Position numbers and translations under genes: made by a program. Below, in pieces: positions 5,525-6,947 of a stretch of 6,947 nt of DNA. The DNA is taken from positions 1 to 6,947 of the forward strand of contig CALBTN010000326.1 of assembly GCA_937967345.1 (NCBI GenBank), read 5' to 3'. Every line of letters starts with the position of its first letter. Position 1 is the first letter of the stretch. The notes beneath the pieces were generated by a model, which saw nothing but the letters and a program-made list of their open reading frames with translations, made no database searches and was not told where the DNA came from. The DNA comes from an uncultured Rubrivivax sp. Lineage in GTDB: Bacteria > Pseudomonadota > Gammaproteobacteria > Burkholderiales > Burkholderiaceae_C.

Positions 5525-6697
5525 ATGCAAAGAACAAGATCCACCCGCCGCACCCTTGCGCTGACGCTGGCCGGCGTCGTCACCCTGGGGCTGCTCGGCG
5601 CGGCCACGCTGGCGGTGCGCGCGGCCGATCAAAACAAGTCCGCACCGCAGGCCACGCCACGGCCGGCCCTGAGCGTGACCGCGGTGCAGCCGCGCCAGAT
5701 GACGCTGCCGCTGCGCATCAGCGCCAACGGCAACATCGCCGCCTGGCAAGAGGCCATCGTCGGCACCGAGGCCAACGGCCTGCGGCTGGCCGAGGTGCGC
5801 GTCAACGTCGGCGACAAGGTCAGGAAGGGTCAGGTGCTGGCCAGCTTCACGCCCGACATGGTGCGTGCCGACTTCACCCAGGTGCGCGCCGCCGTGGCCG
5901 AGGCCGAGGCCGCGCTGGCCGATGCCGCGGCCAACGCCGCGCGGGCGCGCGAGCTGGCCACCAGCGGCGCGTTGAGCGAGCAGCAGATCAACCAGTTCAT
6001 GACCGCCGAGCGCACGGCGCAGGCGCGGCTGGACGCGCAGCGCGCGCTGGCCAGCGCACAGGCGCTGCGGCTGCGCCAGACCCAGGTGCTCGCGCCCGAC
6101 GACGGCGTGATCTCGGCGCGCAGCGCCACCGTCGGTGCGGTGCTGCCGGCGGGCGCCGAGCTGTTCCGCCTGATCCGCCAGGGCCGGCTCGAATGGCGCG
6201 CCGAGGTCGCCGCGGCCGATCTGGCACGGTTGCGCCCGGGCTTGCCGGCGGTGGTCGCCACGCCCGGCGGCGACACCGTGCGCGGTGTGGTGCGCATGAT
6301 CGCGCCGACGGTGGACCCGGCCACGCGCAACGGCCTGGTCTACGTCGACCTACCGGCGCCGGGCGTGCTGCGCGCCGGCATGTTCGCGCGCGGCGAGTTC
6401 GACATCGGCGCCAGCACCGCGCTGACGCTGCCGCAAGGCGCGGTGCTGCTGCGCGACGGTTTCAACTACGTGATGCGGCTCGGGCCCGACGCCAAGGTGG
6501 TGCAGACCAAGGTCGAGACCGGCCGCCGCGTCGGCGACCGCGTCGAGATCACCGGCGGGCTGGCGGCCGACGCGCGCGTCGTCGCCTCGGGCGGCGGCTT
6601 CCTCGCCGACGGCGACCTGGTCCGGGTGGTCGACGCGGTGCCGTCCGCAGCGGCCGCATCGGCCGCCGCGGCAGCCTCCGGGGCGCGGCGGCCATGA
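5525..6697 (+). CDS. RND efflux periplasmic adaptor subunit (membrane fusion protein, HlyD/AcrA type)
   Basis: This 390-residue protein bridges the inner-membrane pump and the outer-membrane channel. The N terminus has a basic start and a hydrophobic stretch (about 10-31), followed by a possible cleavage after VRA (33). There is no lipobox cysteine, unlike AcrA, so it is either secreted or anchored by this segment. The two lipoyl half-motifs are at about 86-108 (LRLAEVRVNVGDKVRKGQVLASF) and 187-211 (QVLAPDDGVISARSATVGAV, then LPAGA). Between them is an Ala/Glu/Arg-rich coiled-coil hairpin (about 112-183). A beta-barrel and membrane-proximal region follow, with APTVDPATRNGLVYVDLP (260-277) and LRAGMFARGEF (282-292), both classical in the family. 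The tail is Ala-rich (about 374-386). It starts 14 nt after the channel gene's stop, without a strong Shine-Dalgarno, and its stop overlaps the pump start as ATGA (6694-6697). Confidence 0.93.
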   Translation: MQRTRSTRRTLALTLAGVVTLGLLGAATLAVRAADQNKSAPQATPRPALSVTAVQPRQMTLPLRISANGNIAAWQEAIVGTEANGLRLAEVRVNVGDKVRKGQVLASFTPDMVRADFTQVRAAVAEAEAALADAAANAARARELATSGALSEQQINQFMTAERTAQARLDAQRALASAQALRLRQTQVLAPDDGVISARSATVGAVLPAGAELFRLIRQGRLEWRAEVAAADLARLRPGLPAVVATPGGDTVRGVVRMIAPTVDPATRNGLVYVDLPAPGVLRAGMFARGEFDIGASTALTLPQGAVLLRDGFNYVMRLGPDAKVVQTKVETGRRVGDRVEITGGLAADARVVASGGGFLADGDLVRVVDAVPSAAAASAAAAASGARRP

Positions 6698-6947
6698 AGT
6701 TCAACGTCTCGTCGTGGTCGATCCGCAACCCGACGCCGTCGATCCTGCTGTTCGTGCTGCTGACGCTGGCCGGGCTGGTCGCGTTTCGCGCGATGAAGGT
6801 GCAGAACTTCCCCGACTTCGATCTGCCGATGGTCACGGTCACCGCGTCGCTGCCCGGCGCATCGCCGTCGCAGATGGAGACCGAGGTCGCGCGCAAGATC
6901 GAGAACGCGCTGGCCACGGTGCAGGGCCTGAAGCACATCTACACCAC
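6694..6947 (+). CDS. RND efflux pump inner-membrane permease, N-terminal part (3' end outside window)
   Basis: Eighty-four complete codons are visible before the window ends. The protein opens with MKFNVSSWSIRNPTPSILLF, then a first transmembrane helix (about residues 17-33, ILLFVLLTLAGLVAFRA). The periplasmic start typical of RND pumps follows: MKVQNFPDFDLPMVTVTASL, PGASPSQMETEVARKIENAL and ATVQGLKHIYT. This corresponds to the AcrB pattern of P-x-Y/F-P, then PGA, then V...IE......G at the porter domain, where proton-driven substrate capture takes place. The sequence is closer in style to the less-studied HAE1-like permeases than to AcrB itself; substrates cannot be predicted. The ATG overlaps the adaptor stop (ATGA) and no Shine-Dalgarno is visible, so coupling to adaptor translation is likely. 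The reading frame is open to the last base. Confidence 0.92.
   Translation, partial: MKFNVSSWSIRNPTPSILLFVLLTLAGLVAFRAMKVQNFPDFDLPMVTVTASLPGASPSQMETEVARKIENALATVQGLKHIYT

Noticed and set aside
3864..5537. Long minus-strand open frame of 557 codons across the regulator and channel genes
   Set aside because: It is antisense to the well-supported channel gene; its product is rich in Arg, Gly, Gln and His in the manner of reversed GC-rich codons, with no recognisable domain and no ribosome site.
1..6947. Mobile element, CRISPR array, tRNA or toxin-antitoxin signs
   Set aside because: No direct-repeat arrays, transposase motifs, terminal inverted repeats, cloverleaf pattern or paired small genes could be seen on either strand.

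Overview
The window is high-GC DNA with short intergenic gaps and strong G/C preference at third codon positions. GatB, PyrE, a DUF4124 protein and exonuclease III sit together in a way that resembles betaproteobacterial (Burkholderiales-type) genomes. That placement is inferred from gene content and protein style, not from a search. The window holds eight protein-coding genes: six complete and two cut by the window edges. I see no rRNA, tRNA, CRISPR array or insertion sequence.

Left block (1-2749) is housekeeping. It begins with the 3' end of gatB (+), the B subunit of the tRNA-dependent amidotransferase. A convergent minus-strand pair follows, pyrE (orotate phosphoribosyltransferase) then a secreted DUF4124 coiled-coil protein, whose start codon directly abuts the pyrE stop. 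Divergent from pyrE is xthA (exonuclease III, +). The two start codons are only 12 bp apart, and those 12 bp hold both Shine-Dalgarno sequences.

Middle (2750-3309) carries a 98-codon gene of unknown function. It is preceded by a well-formed sigma70-type promoter whose spacer is filled by a perfect 7-1-7 inverted repeat matching the Fur (iron repressor) box. This iron-responsive small orphan gene is the most interesting item in the window.

Right block (3268-6947) is a drug-efflux operon: a TetR/CecR-like regulator, a NodT-type outer-membrane lipoprotein channel, a periplasmic adaptor (HlyD/AcrA type) and the start of an RND inner-membrane pump. The regulator's own promoter contains an AT-rich palindrome, readable in two registers, that fills the -35/-10 spacer and is probably its operator. 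Two ATGA start/stop overlaps (regulator-channel, adaptor-pump) suggest a single translationally coupled operon encoding a complete tripartite pump with autoregulation. No single element is a demonstrated new system.
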